Shown here piece after piece: positions 44,792 to 56,821 of a DNA stretch of 64,000 bases. The notes under the pieces are model-generated. The model was not told the DNA's origin and ran no database searches. It saw nothing but the letters and a program-made list of their open reading frames with translations. Source of the DNA: Puccinellia tenuiflora. Lineage: Eukaryota; Streptophyta; Magnoliopsida; Poales; Poaceae. The stretch spans positions 4,719,965 to 4,783,964 of the forward strand of contig QRDG01000473.1 of the NCBI GenBank assembly GCA_012064385.1, read 5' to 3'. Each line of letters starts with the position of its first letter. Within the stretch, counting starts at the first letter, position 1. Position numbers and translations under genes: made by a program.

Positions 44792-47700
44792 GTAGGGAAT
44801 GGCTGGCGCCGAAATAAGTTACAGACGAAGAAAGATGAAAGAAGGAATAAAGGCAGAAGGGAAGAGAGCTTACTGTCCATCTCGGAGTTGATCTTGGAGA
44901 TGTCCACCAGCCACTGTGCGATCTTGGCCTGCAAAGTTTGAAGCTCGCTCTTGGCCGAGGTAGCCTCAGACTTGGATTCGGCAAGCGACTCCTGGAGTTT
45001 CCGGGTTTCCTCGACCCGGAGCCGCTTTTCCTCGGCAGCGCTCTTTTCCGACTCGGCGGCTCGACTCCGAGTTTCCTCCAGTTCGGCCTTCAGCCGGAGC
45101 ACCTCCTCCTGCTCCCTCTTTAGCTCGGCTTGATGTGCAAGCTCGCGCTCCTTATGTGCGGCTGTGCCGAGGTAACAAGTGTTAGAATGAGCAGATTGAG
45201 GCAAGTGCAAATCGAAAAGGCAAAGTGTGGCTTACACTCGATTTCCGAGATCCGTTTCTCCAATCCTTCGGCCTTGAGCGCCGAGTCGGCTACTTGGTCC
45301 AGCTTGGCTCGCAGCAACTTGTGTTTATCGGAGAGGCTTTTGTGGGCCAGCAGAAGTTTGCGGTGCACCTGCGTGCGCTTGGTCATGCAGATCTGAAAGG
45401 AAGAGATATTAATGTTATTGATAAAGATTCAGCCCGAGTTATCTTTACTCAGCCGAGTTTCAGTCACTCGACCCGAATCTCGGGGACTGGGGATGGATAA
45501 TATATAAATTAAAGAAAGACAAACCGAGTTATATTTACTCGGCATAGCTTACCGCGGCTGCTTGGTCGGCGGCGAAAAGGGCAGATTTTACTGCGGCCAT
45601 CTTTTGGCCAACCAGACTCGGACTCACCGGATGTTCTGAGAGGATTTGGCTCGCGGGTGGCCTCGAGCTCACTTCGCCCATGTCGGCGGCGTTCCACTCC
45701 GTGTTGTAGTGCTCGAGGGAGCCCAGGCTTTTTCCGCTGTCGGTTCGCACCGGGGCATGCACCCAGTCAGTGGTATGTGTACTGGTTAATAACACTAGGG
45801 GTGCCCCGCGGCTCGCTGGCACCACCAGCTGCCGTTCCGGATTAGCCGACACCGTCGTCACCGGTGCCTTTTCAGTTGTTACCCCAGTTGCAGGAACTGG
45901 AGCCTTGGATGTTTGTGGCCGTGGCTGCGGTTGTGCCGGTGCCGGTGTTGGCTTGGCCGTCGGTTGTGTCGGTGGCGGTGTTGGCTTGGCCAAGGACGTC
46001 GATGCGGATTTCGACTTAGACGGCGATGGCCGTGGTGGTTGTGTCGGAGTGGGCTGTGGCTGCGGACGCGGCGGCTGTGGCTGTTGCTGTTGTGGCTGTT
46101 GCTGTTGCTGTTCCTGCTGCTGTTGCTGTTGCTGCTGCTGTGGCTGTTGCGGTTGTGGCGGTTCTTGCTGCGGCTGACTCGGATGGGCCGAATCTTCTGG
46201 AGCCGCAGTCTTCTCTGTTTCGGGGGCCGACGTGCTGGCCCCGAGATTCTTGGATGTGTCGGTCGTTACCGACTCGGCCTCTCCAGTCCCGGATCCCGGA
46301 GCAGTTGGAGGCACTATCGGGCTGGTCCGTGGCGGACTCGGCAGCCTCGTGTCGTCCGGCCGAGGCGGAGTCGGAGTCCTGACAGGATCCGAGTCAGTGG
46401 GCTCGGTTGGAATCTCCAGAGGAGCGGAGCTGCAAGGCAAAGAAGTAGAGTGGATCGTCAGAAGGAGGAAACTGTGGGCAAGCATGTGAAGGTTATGCCG
46501 GCAAAAAGGAGTCTTACCCCTTAGTGACTGGGCGCTCGCGGCGCTTCGCCGCAGTCTTTACCCGCCGCTGCTTCTTCGCGGGAGCGCCGGATGTTCCGGC
46601 ACCGGCGGTCGCTGCTGCTGGGCGTTTCCGAACTGCGCCCTTGGGTCCCACGGCGAGGGGCTCCACCTCGAGCACCTGGTCGTCCGCGTCAGCTGGGGGC
46701 GAGGGCACCGGGTAAGAGAATGCAATCGGGAGAGGATCATGTACCTCTAGAATTTGACAGTCGTCATCATCATCATCTGACCAATCTCGGACGCTGAGCC
46801 TTACCGGGGACAGGAGCTGTGCCGACAGGAACTGTGCCGACATCAGGGATCGGCATGTTGTCGTCGTTATCCGGGTCCACCGAGTCAGCTTCGACCCGGT
46901 CTGGACCCCATTTGGCAGCCGGATCCCGTCCGTCCTCCTTCTGTTGCCGCTCGAATCTCTGAACAATGGAAACGGAGAAAGATTAAGGCCAAGTATAAAA
47001 GGGAACCGACTTAAGAGTTTATATCGGCAGGAAAGTTACGTCGGTACAAGTCATTTACCTGGGGCGGAAGGTTGTTCCGGCTGTGAGGTTCTATTCCCCA
47101 CTCCCACTCCTCCGTCATCCTTGTCCGGGCTATGGCCTTGACCCGCTGCCGGATCTGGGCCTTGGTCAGCTCGACCGTGCTTGTCCGGGTCGGGTCAAGA
47201 GGGCCACTCATGTGGCAGATCTTGTGGACTCGGCGCTGAAGGGGTGAGACCCGGCGGCTTATGAATGTCGCCAACAGATCGTCAGCAGTTAACCCTTCTG
47301 CTCGGAGCTGTCCCACGACTTCGTGGATCTGGTTGACCTCGGCCTCTTTGTCGGTTGGATTGTACCCCCAGTTGAGTTGCGCTGTGGGGGGGCCGATGAC
47401 GAAATCCGGCAAGTTGATCTTGTCGACGTCGGTCGAGTTCTTCACGTAGAAGAAGGAGCGCTGCCACTTCCGGCATGACTCCAGGCCGTTGATCCGGGGG
47501 AAGATAGAGCCGCGCCGAGGCGTGACCGTGGCGGCCCCACACTGGGTCATCACCTTGGGGGCGGCCGGGTCAGCAGGATTCGGAATGACCTGCTTCCGGA
47601 ATCCGAAATACTTGGACCACGCGCGGACGCTGGCCTTGAGACCGAGATAGCCCTCGGTGAAGGAGGCGAAGGAGGATAAGGTGGTGATGGCGTTGGCCGG

Positions 47701-48000
47701 TAGGTGGTGAGGCTGGAGACCGAAACTGTCGAGGAAGTTTCGAAAGAACACACTGGCGGGCAATCCGAATCCCCGCTCGAAGTGCGCGACGAAGACGACT
47801 CGTTCGCCCTCTTTGAGACTCGGCGTGGTCTCGGTGCCGGGCATTCGGCACTCGACTCCGGGCGGGATCCGTCGCGTCCGGACCAACCAGTCTATCTCGG
47901 CTCGTCCGACATCAGAGCCTTCCCAGGAGGCCCGAGTGGATCCCTCCACTGTGGTTTCCTCAACCGAGTCAATCACCTCGAGGGCGGCGTCGTCCGACAT
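44735..48000 (-). CDS. spliced antisense gene of the gypsy element (putative gypsy-type transposon family protein)
   Basis: Coding exons on the minus strand: 47059-48000, 46805-46958, 46518-46746, 45553-46429, 45236-45392, 44874-45161, and 44802 to the truncation near 44735. All introns are GT/AG, and every junction keeps frame, including a 58-nt intron (46747-46804) without which the frame would shift. About 880 residues up to the last full exon. The N-terminal ~310 residues ('ERGFGLPASVFFRNFLDSFG', 'LQPHHLPANAI') match the plant family annotated as putative gypsy-type transposon protein (PF04195 type), here recognised from memory. The middle is Pro/Gln-rich with a poly-Gln tract; the C-terminal third is coiled coil. 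Not Gag, RT or integrase; biochemical role unknown. The 3' end is lost at the junction with gag-pro. Confidence 0.75.
46080..46165 (-). repeat. Gln/Pro codon repeat in the antisense gene
   Basis: Imperfect CAG/CAA/CCA array (ctg/ttg/tgg on the plus strand) coding for runs of Gln with Pro. The large plus-strand Cys/Leu ORF here is its shadow. Confidence 0.8.
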
Positions 48001-48021
48001 CTTGATGAAAGATTGCCGAGA

Positions 48022-48490
48022 TCTGCAAAGAAAGGGTTCACCGGCGGTGAGCAAGATGTACCGTGGTGAAAATGGAAAGAAAAAGGGGAAGAAAATGCGG
48101 GAAGATGCAAACAAGTGCTAGATCCGAAAGAGAAGTGAAGAGGGAGAAAAGAGATGCCGTGGCGGCTAACCCGCCGGCGGCGCACCGCAACCGCGGCTGC
48201 GAGGTTACCGGCGGCGCGCGATGCGTCGCCGCGGTGAAGAACAAGAACAAGAACAGGGCGAAGAAACAAAGGAAGAAGAAGGACAGAGAGAAAGAGAAAA
48301 AACTTACCGCTGGGATGTGCTGGTGCGGCGGCGGCGAAGGATGCAACCGCAGCGTCCTGCGCGTCGTCCGGCGGCGGCTCGTCGGCGTGCGTGAATCCGT
48401 GCGGCGGCGACGGGCTCTGTGCTCTGCGTGCACCGGAGAGCGAGAAGAACGAGGAAGCGAGGGAGAAGATGAGTGAATGCGGGGAGGGGG
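48022..48490 (-). promoter_or_regulatory. 5' UTR exon and leader intron of the antisense gene
   Basis: Donor AGCG|GTAAGTT at 48308/48307 and acceptor CTTTGCAG at 48023 bound a 285-bp intron; translation starts 22 bp into the next exon at 48000. The 5' exon probably begins near 48485, below the TATA-like site. Confidence 0.55.
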
Positions 48491-48511
48491 AAAAGATTTG
48501 CCCCGCTCCCC

Positions 48512-48522
48512 CTATTTATTTA
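48512..48522 (-). promoter_or_regulatory. TATA-like promoter of the antisense gene
   Basis: taaataaatag on the minus strand, about 30 bp above the predicted transcript start and 550 bp inside the 3' LTR, so the gene has a promoter separate from the LTR. Confidence 0.45.
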
Positions 48523-49058
48523 CGGCGGAGGAGATCGTGTGTGCGGGAGTTACTGCGCACGATCTCGTAACGGACGAGAGGTTACCACCCCACGATCTGT
48601 GGCACGATTCCCGTTGCGGCTTAACCGCCGCACGATCGGCCACACGGGAGGCCACAGGAGGCCAACGGTCCAAGGGCGGTACACGCGATCGGGCGAGACC
48701 CGAGGAGACGCACGCACGGTCAAGGGTGCACTCAAGTGCTTACGTGGGCACAGTGGCCAAGACGACCGACGTCGCACAGGTGGCGCGCATGCCTGTGGCA
48801 TGTCCATCCGTGCACGATGATCGAGGCGTTGGGCAGAGATGCTCTGCCACGTAGCAAGCCGATGACTCGGAGGAGTTAAGGGGTTTTCCCTGTAAGTCGG
48901 AATGATCCGACATAAGGTGATATATTAAGTAGGGTTACAAAGTGCTTTCCGACATATGATTTTCGCCGGCATATGTTATGTCGGAGATCAGTTAAGGATG
49001 CTGGTTTTTCGGGTAAACCTGCCGTGGCCCTTCATCCGAGGCTGCAGGACCGCGCCAG

Positions 49059-49071
49059 CTTCGGGGACTAA
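49059..49071 (+). other. polypurine-tract region of the young gypsy element
   Basis: cttcggggactaa directly before the 3' LTR. Short and interrupted, but in the right place, with the 'tcggggacta' wording common in such grass elements. Confidence 0.45.
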
Positions 49072-49956
49072 TGTCGGGGGGCAACCCCCGGATATGGGCA
49101 AGGCGTCGATATAAGGGTTGACTCGGTGTTGACCGGGTCACTGAAACCGACATAACTGTACCGGCTGACTCGGAGTTGGCCGGGTCATGGTTAACCGACA
49201 TATGGTTATGTCGGATCACGTAAGTTATATGTCGGATCGTTCTTTGTTCTTCTTGTATGCAGGGAAGGCGAAACCGAGTTACAGGGGATTCGGCATGCCG
49301 GTGCCGAATAAGGAAGCTTACTCGGGCCATGGTCAAGGCGCAGGTCTTATCCCTACAATCACGGGTCAGGACGCAGAGCCACTTGCACGATGGGACGAGG
49401 CCACTTGACCAGAGTGATTGACTTCCATGCCGCTGACCGAAGCGGTACCAGGGAGCAGTGTGTGGAGGAGACAGATGGGACGTGCCACGGCGCGGTGACG
49501 GAAGCGGTCAGTCCGGACTACGCCAGCACTGATGTCAGCCCTAACTTGTGCCCTGGGCTTCCCTTTATAAGGAGCACCAGGGGGCTCCTCTTACGGGGAC
49601 GCATACACGCATTCTTGCCTCACGCTCAAGCACTAACTCATTTCTGTCATAGGCGGTAGAGAGCTAGAAAGCAGCGCCGAGACTCGGTAGAAGCTGGGAG
49701 CCCGTTGTTCATCACGTAGAGCCCAAGGGGCAGCTTGTAATACTGTGATAATCCAGATATATCGATCATATAGGCAGGAGTAGGGGTGTTATCTCCTCAC
49801 GAGAGCCCCGAACCTGGGTAAAACCGTGTGTGTGTGTGTGAGTTGTGTTCTTCGTGAGCGTGTTCGTGTGCGCAAGCCCTCCCCGGGTGCCTCCAGCGTC
49901 CATCGGCCCCACACATCAAGCCATCCTATGGCATCTGCCGTGACACCACCACGACA
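49072..49956 (+). repeat. 3' LTR of the young gypsy element
   Basis: Near-identical to the 5' LTR. It lacks 20 bp after 'gaagcggtcag' (around 49511), deleted between short cag repeats. Confidence 0.92.
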
Positions 49957-49967
49957 ATCGGCACGCA
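49957..49967 (-). mobile_element. 11-bp island of the host LTR between two insertions
   Basis: atcgg (duplication of the gypsy element), then c, then acgca (duplication of the solo LTR). Confidence 0.75.
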
Positions 49968-51367
49968 TGTAACACCCCAAAATTTCGACCCTAATTTTAG
50001 AGGTGTTTTCCCACACCTGAAAAACTTTTTCTACTTTCCAAATGTTTTCTTTGAACCAGATGGTCTTTGACTTGGGAATTGCTCTCTCAAAAATTCCCCG
50101 GTGTCCCCGAACCATTCCGTCGCCCGTGATAAGTTTGATGCTCAGGTTTTCTCTCGAAAACCCTAGCCCTAATTATCGAACCTGTTAAACCCTTTTCTCC
50201 CCCTACCAAAGGGAAACCTATTTCCATGGCTAGAAAAATTCCACTAAAAATACTAGAGGACTCCAATATCCATACAAGGACATTCCATGCAAAAATATGG
50301 AATACTTCAATGCAATATTTCCAAGTTGGGCGTTATTTCTAAAATGCCATTCCCAATCCAGGAATTATCTAGACACCTTCCACCCATCCAAAAATTCTGA
50401 AATTTTGGTGAGGTGCATTATTTGGCCTCCTGAACATTTCACTCCATTGGCCCAACCCCATTTGAGCAATATTTGAGGTACTTCCTTTGTAATGCCCTTT
50501 TCATGCCTATTTGCAATTTCCAAAGCAACCCTTAGCTACAAAAATTATTTGGCCTTGCCACTTTGCCAGAGTGACCAACTTCCTCTTATAACCACAGATC
50601 CAGGATATCAGGTCAAGATCATGTGAGTAAAAGCAATAGCCATCACCATGCCATTATGTCCAATTTTGGGCACCTTGCCAAAACCCAATCTCCCAGTACC
50701 CATATGAGCTCAAACTCCATAGACACCCTCCTGTTACTAAAGCCACCCATGACTGAATTTTTTGGGATTTTTCTGAGGAGGGCAAGACCCCGTCTTTTCG
50801 TCGAGCACCTTATGTGCATTCGGTTTTCTGAAGATTTTGCTTTGCAAAGCATCGAGATCTTGAGTGTTTCTTGCTCGGTCGAGTTGGTCGTGTCCTGGTG
50901 GCCCTAGTGGTGCAGTGTGGTAGCCCCCTTTCCCCTGGAATCCCGCTGGCACGTCCATGCCGCTCGCGGCGTGCTCCGGACGCCAGGGCGCGCACTGGCC
51001 GGCACCCTCGCGCGTCGACCCCCGCTGTTCCTCTGGCCCCCTCGCTGTTCCTCCGTTCCAGACCGAGCTAGCAGTGCCCGCACCCCCTCCTGCTCCCCTG
51101 GCTCGCGCCGGAGACGCTCCTACCCTCTCCCATTAACTCCTGGCCGGAGTTAGGCGCCGCCCGCCGCCGGTCAACGCCACCCAGCACGCCTCCAAGAGCA
51201 ACGCGACGCACCGCCCACTCCAGCAACCCTCGTGCCCCCTCTGCAGCTCCAGCACGGCGCCCTTGTCCTTCCCTCCCCTTTAAATTCTGGAGCGTTGTAG
51301 GTGCAGCGGTGCACCGTCCACGCCGTGATGGCCGCAGCGGCCACTACCTACCCCTCCCCCTCTGGTC

Positions 51368-51375
51368 TATAAAAG
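51368..51375 (+). promoter_or_regulatory. TATA box of the solo LTR
   Basis: tataaaag within the GC-rich block, followed by 'gcagcctcccgagc', similar in context to 4847-4854. Confidence 0.5.
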
Positions 51376-53587
51376 CAGCCTCCCGAGCCCTCTCTCGCGG
51401 TGTACCCTCCTCCTCTTCCCTCTGGAACGCCCCTGCTCGTTTGGTTGCGGAATGGCAGAGCAATGCTCTGAATCGTCCGAGGTCACCGCCGGCGGTCCAA
51501 CTGCCATGGCGAGCCTTAGGATGATCCATTCTTCGATTAAACCTGCAGAGATGTTCCACTTGCTTCCCTCTACTTTCCGGACTAGACCATTTCGAGTTTG
51601 GTGCACCGTAGCCACGACATCATCTCCGTCCGCCAGCGGCGAGCTCGCCGGGCGTGCACCAATGCGTCGCCCCCTGGCCTCCCCGTGGCCGTGGTCTCCC
51701 TCCTCGCGGGCGGCGTGGTGCAGCGGTTCCTCCCGTGCCCTCGGTGGCCACGGGCACCCACCGGAGCGACGGCGCTGATCGGCGGCCGAGCCGGCCGTGC
51801 TGCGCCCGAGCTCTCCCGTGCCGCAGCCGTAGAAAAGAAGAAGGAGAGGAGAGAGAAGAGAGGGAGAGGCTGACAGGTGGGACCCGGCCCCACCTGTCAG
51901 GTTAAGTGGAGGCGCCTTTGGCGTAGATCCGTTTCCCTGAAGCAAAGGCGTAATCCGGGAAATACGCAATCGGCCCAGCCCAACACAGTTTCGGCCCGTG
52001 CAGTTTTTTTCGCACCGCCGTTTTATTCTTTTCAGGTGAGCAGCGTTTAGCTGTTTTTCGCACGTCCATATCTTTTGACCCGTAGCTCCGTTTGGAGTGA
52101 TTCAAGTTCCTAAATTTTTATCTCGACGAGCTCTAACCAGTAGTACTGGTTTCATCTCATTCCAAGATACTTCTGTGGGGTGCCCTTTAGTAGTGCTTTC
52201 CGGAGTCCGTGGAACGGGGGCTATCGCTGCCCTATGCCGCGGAAGCATCTTGACCATTCCAAACCCGGAGGATCCCCGTCTTCGAAGGCAAGCTAACCCC
52301 TTGCTATGATCCGTCCCGCAATGCTTGTTTGTTTGATTGCTTAATACTATGTCGGGTGATTATATTGTTGTCTGTATATTATGCTTGCCTGAGTGTTGTT
52401 CTTGTTTATTATGAAACTTATATTATTGTCCTACCATGTTGCTTATCCTGTCGTATTTTAATTTATTGCACTACCTTATATTGCTTATCTGTGCAACACT
52501 CACATTCCCGAGACAATGGCCGGGTCTCCCGCCTCAAGTCAAAGGAATGGGGGTTTATTACAATTGTGCGTCTCGCGCTTGCGGGGCTTTGTTTGGTTCT
52601 TTTCCTCTTCGTCGAGGTGAGGAGCGGACGAATGTCGTCTTATGATCCTCGGGGTTGAGGGCATTCGCCAAAAGAGTTATTTGCCTTGTCCCTCCGTCAA
52701 ATATGGTTGGCATAGACCACCCGGACTGCGACGCTTGGGAGCTGACTTTCCATTTGGTTCTTTTTGCCGAGATTGCTGACACCATGTCGAGGGAACCCTC
52801 GAGTGGAATGGATGCTCTCTCATTCTTATGATTGCTTTTCGGTTTAGTTTTGGAGACTATATGCCCAACTCCCCACTTCCTGGTCAACGGTCGGACGATA
52901 ACGCCGCCAAAGACTTGCGCGTGGAGGAACGGATGCGTAACAGACTCCGCCTGTGCTATATTATTATACTAACCCCCGAGTGACACCGGCCGGGTTGCCC
53001 GCCACAGTCACCCGGGTATTATTATTACTGTTATGTTGTTGTTTATACATGCAAGTGTTATGTTTATTCAGCGTTGTATTGTTATGTGCTTACCTTATGT
53101 TGCTAATGCCTTGTTATTTATGGTATATGATATTGATATTGTGATTGTTGTGCTGGACTAACCCCGGTTGTTTGGACTTGTTATGTTGAAACTTGAATAA
53201 ATTGAAACAACCCTCCAAGCTTCGATAGGGTCAGTCCATAGTGCCATCAATCTGAACATCGAACGCACTACCACTGTCGCCCCAAATGGGAAGGCCGTAA
53301 CCTATGTAACCTACCAAGCCTCCTTTGATGCTACCCACTTGGCAAGTCGAGTCGAATACTGCATAGTTGTGGTCGGGGCTAGTCTTGTGAAGGTTCCGGA
53401 GCTAGGCGTTGCTCATCCGTTGGGGACGTGCCGGATTCACTTCGTCATAAGGCATAGAGTTATGCTGGTAGCTATACAAGGAGTGTCTGGGTAGCGTGAA
53501 CGGTTATGTATGTGTATCTTGCTGAGTTTGACTTAAGGATGATGTCCTAAAGTGCCGGCTAAGTAAGGTGCATCTAGATGGGTGGTC

Positions 53588-53645
53588 ACTGCAACCTCTC
53601 GAGAGTGTCAAACTAGCAGCTAGCCTTGTTCCTAGGTTATGGAAC
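53588..53645 (+). repeat. triple-palindrome LTR block, copy 5
   Basis: ctctcgagag (53596-53605), ctagcagctag (53613-53623), and gttcc/ggaac arms (53628-53645), where both arms changed together relative to gtcc/ggac. Confidence 0.75.
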
Positions 53646-55314
53646 AGTTCAGTGTCGGTCACACTATTTGTCCTTTGTCGAGTCCGGAGGTTAAACGTAA
53701 GTATTGTTTGAAAGAAAGTGAACAACCTGAATTCACTAAATGAACAATAAGATGCTGCAGGGAATGTTACTTGTGAGGTGAATGGGATGGCGGTGTGATG
53801 CGTTGGAAGCCTATAGTTAGGCCAGAGCCAACATCAACCGTGCATGCCCCGGGAGATAGCCAGAGTTGGCTAGATTGATAGCCAGAATTGGCTAGAGGCT
53901 TGGAAGCCTGATTGTGTTGCCATGAGTAGTTATAAGATTTGGTACCAACTGTTAGACCCGTCTACTCGTCGCAGGTAACCTCGTTGTATGATTGCCGGTA
54001 CACGATCCAACCCCACCGGGCTTGGACTCTGTACTGGTGATACCCCTGTTGCTTGCTTATGACATGTTTGCTTGTCAATGCCATGCTACTTTTATGCCAT
54101 GAGTACACTTGCCATGTTGTAGGATTTTATTTACAGTGTATATCTTGTTGCATGATTGTTGGATTGTCTGTAGTGAGGGGCAGTACTTGCTGAGTGCATA
54201 TATAATGTACTCACGGGCCTTGTGATTGTGGCCAGATTTTGGCGAGGATTCATCTTCCACCTTAGCGAGGATTTGGAGCAAGAGCGTGCTAGGATCAGTA
54301 GCCCAGCCAGGTACCTGTGGAGTGGAGCCGCTCCAAGCCGTTGCCATAGCCGTCTTCCGCTGCCAGTTAAACTCTGTCCTGAGCCATGCTTGGCTTGATA
54401 TTTTGTCATGCCTTGATGGCCTTGTAAACCATTTGTAGCCCTTTGGGCCTGATTGTGTAATGATATTTTCGCTATGTTGCATTGTCGTAACGTGCGTCCA
54501 GATATCCTGGGCTGGCGCACGGGGCGACCACCTCTCTGGCGATATGTGTCAGAGGGGGGTGCCACAACGCAACACTTCGATCATGCCATAAGGTCAGACA
54601 TAGCTATCATGTATAGTAGAGAGATCAAGAGTTGTGGAACAACTGGCACATCACAGACTCTACGACACAAAGATTCATATAGCAACTCATATATGAGAAA
54701 GATACAAATTTTACACACAAAAGGTCACAGACCCGACAATTCATCATGCGGAAGCGAGGTAGTGTTGTCTAACAACAAGATCCAAAATATGGCCTAAGAG
54801 GCCTACAGATAACTCAAATCCCAGCCAGCTTGTTCCACGGTCCCAAGCTGCCACCTGGGAACCCCGAACTACTCGTCGACGTCCACGAAGAACCCACCTG
54901 TGCGCTCGGTGTCGTCCTCCTCCGAAACAAATTAATAAAGCAGTAAAGAGAGACTAAGTACGACGTACTAGCAAGTTTAGTAGGGCGATATAGGCCTAAT
55001 GCTGACGGAGGCTCTAAAGCTGTATGTATCTATTTTGCATAAAGCTAGTTTCCGTTTATAAAAGTATAAAAGACCCATGGCATCGACTACTCAGAATTGT
55101 TTTTCTCAAAAGGGATAAGAGGGTAAACTTCATCTTCGGTTCTCATCGAACCAACTTGTAGCCAGAACATCTCTCATCTCCACAAAGGCACTCCCTCGAA
55201 TCACCCTCGAGGAAATGAACCTTTTAAACACACGTTGAGTTGCAACCTTTAGCTGCCAAATTAATTAATTAAGGTTAAAGTTATCTATGAGCTAATCCGC
55301 CTTTCCCAAGATTT

Positions 55315-55367
55315 GTCCAAAACTGTGGACACGGCTTTTCGAAAAGATTTACCCTGCAGGGGTGTAC
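55315..55367 (-). repeat. triple-palindrome LTR block, copy 6
   Basis: ccctgcaggg (55352-55361), cttttcgaaaag (55335-55346), gtcc/ggac arms (55315-55330) with a spacer different from the other copies. Confidence 0.75.
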
Positions 55368-56821
55368 TACTTTACCCACCGGTACCGTCCGGCTCACCTG
55401 ATTGGCCCTCTTCCGGGGAAGGCCGGCGAGTGGGCGCGGTTAAACCTTTACCTCGCATGAGACTATCCAAGAGTCATCTGTGGCCACAGGACAGGTTCAG
55501 TGCCTATTTCAGCACCCAGCCCCATCGCCACGTCCTAAACACCACCGTCCTCATCATTCCTTTTCCATCCACACACTCACACGCAAATGGAAATAGCAAA
55601 CTAGAGGACCCTTGGATACGCCCGCACAAGTTATTTAGTTAAAGGGGATTCCATATGTCCCCACCGTTGGAAGCACGCTCGGTTCTTGGTTCTAGCTAAA
55701 AGCACTCTCAGCCTCGGCGGCAAGAATGAGGCCTTTTAACATTTTATTAACCACCACAAGTATCCACCATGTCCGAATATTCCACAACCATTCATAATAA
55801 TGGAATTAAATCACCGGACAAAAATATAACATTTGACTAAGCATGGCTAAGCATAGCTAAGCATATATAACAACAATTATATCTTGTTCTCAGGCCAACA
55901 CATCAACCCTATGGTTCATAGGTAGGGATACATGTATTGGTTCGGAGAGAAACATGCAGTCATAGGATACTCTACATCTTGATCAAAAAGTGACATTGGA
56001 ATCGCATGCAATATTATGGTGGATAAAATAAGTTTATAAAACAATAGGATGCTAGATGCCAAGAAGGTTAGGTTATCTCTTGCCTTGCTGCCGGGGCGCG
56101 TAGTACGGCTCGTCGGGGTAGGTAGGGGTGACCTCAACTCCGGAATCTATCGATACCCAAGCAAATATAGAAGAACAAATAAATCACACGAAGACAAGGT
56201 GCAATGCTCAAACACATGATGGTATGTCAATTTCATGCAATGATAACATCATATAATTTAAATAGCAAAATTAAATGGAGAGCCAAATAATTAGTGCGAT
56301 TATTTGGAAGCAACCCCATATTTAACTTAATGACCACATTGTTCATACATTTGTTAAATTCCTCAAGTGGTTTAAATATGCATGAACATGACATGAATGG
56401 ATAGGGTTTGTTCTTCCGATCATTTTGGTACCTTATTTGTAAATTTTCAATTATCGAAGACTAAATAGTGAATTAATTAATTATTCGAATTTAATTCGTT
56501 TAATCATTTAAAGAATAACATCAAATAAATATTTTTGATCATGATGTGATATTAGCATGGTTTGATAGCATTTGGAGTGCTGATCACATTGATATTTTAT
56601 CCTTAATTTTTGGTTAAATATTTCTCAAGTTATGAATTTTTCCAAATTAGGTATTAATTATGCCATTTTAGGAATTATTAGATAAACAGCAAGAATATAA
56701 ATTCAAAAGAACATTTCAATGATTCTAACATGTAGAGTTTGTTTTTCTGAACAATTTGATATTTGATTTGTCGAATTTGAAGCATTAAGTAACAAGTTAT
56801 TAATTATTTTAATTTAATTAA

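Larger units (their letters stand above)
40700..49956 (+). mobile_element. young non-autonomous Ty3/gypsy element with antisense gene, TSD ATCGG
   Basis: LTRs at 40700-41604 (905 bp) and 49072-49956 (885 bp), starting TGTCGGGGGG and ending CACGACA. Flanks 40695-40699 and 49957-49961 are both ATCGG. The LTRs differ, by eye, by one substitution, two 1-bp indels and one 20-bp deletion. The interior has a primer binding site, one long gag-protease ORF (plus strand), no reverse transcriptase, RNase H or integrase, and a multi-exon gene on the minus strand before the 3' LTR. An antisense gene in the 3' half is known from Tat-lineage (Grande-like) elements, so that lineage is the likely one. Confidence 0.92.
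49968..54566 (+). mobile_element. solo gypsy LTR (TGTAACACCCC type), TSD ACGCA
   Basis: Starts TGTAACACCCC at 49968 and ends GGTGCCACA at 54566; ACGCA is present at 49963-49967 and 54567-54571. 4599 bp, no internal region. GC-rich block 50930-51900 with TATA tataaaag at 51368-51375. Triple-palindrome block at 53588-53645. The ORFs inside, including those of 200 codons in the GC-rich block, are not supported as genes. Confidence 0.88.

Noticed and set aside
45913..46524. Plus-strand ORFs rich in Cys/Leu/Trp
   Set aside because: They are the complement of Gln/Pro codon repeats in the antisense gene.
46747..46830. Frameshift in the antisense gene
   Set aside because: A GT/AG pair removes 58 nt and restores the frame exactly, so a short intron is the better reading.
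51367..51969. 200-codon minus-strand ORF in the solo LTR
   Set aside because: It lies across the GC-rich promoter block of the LTR with no domain-like content.
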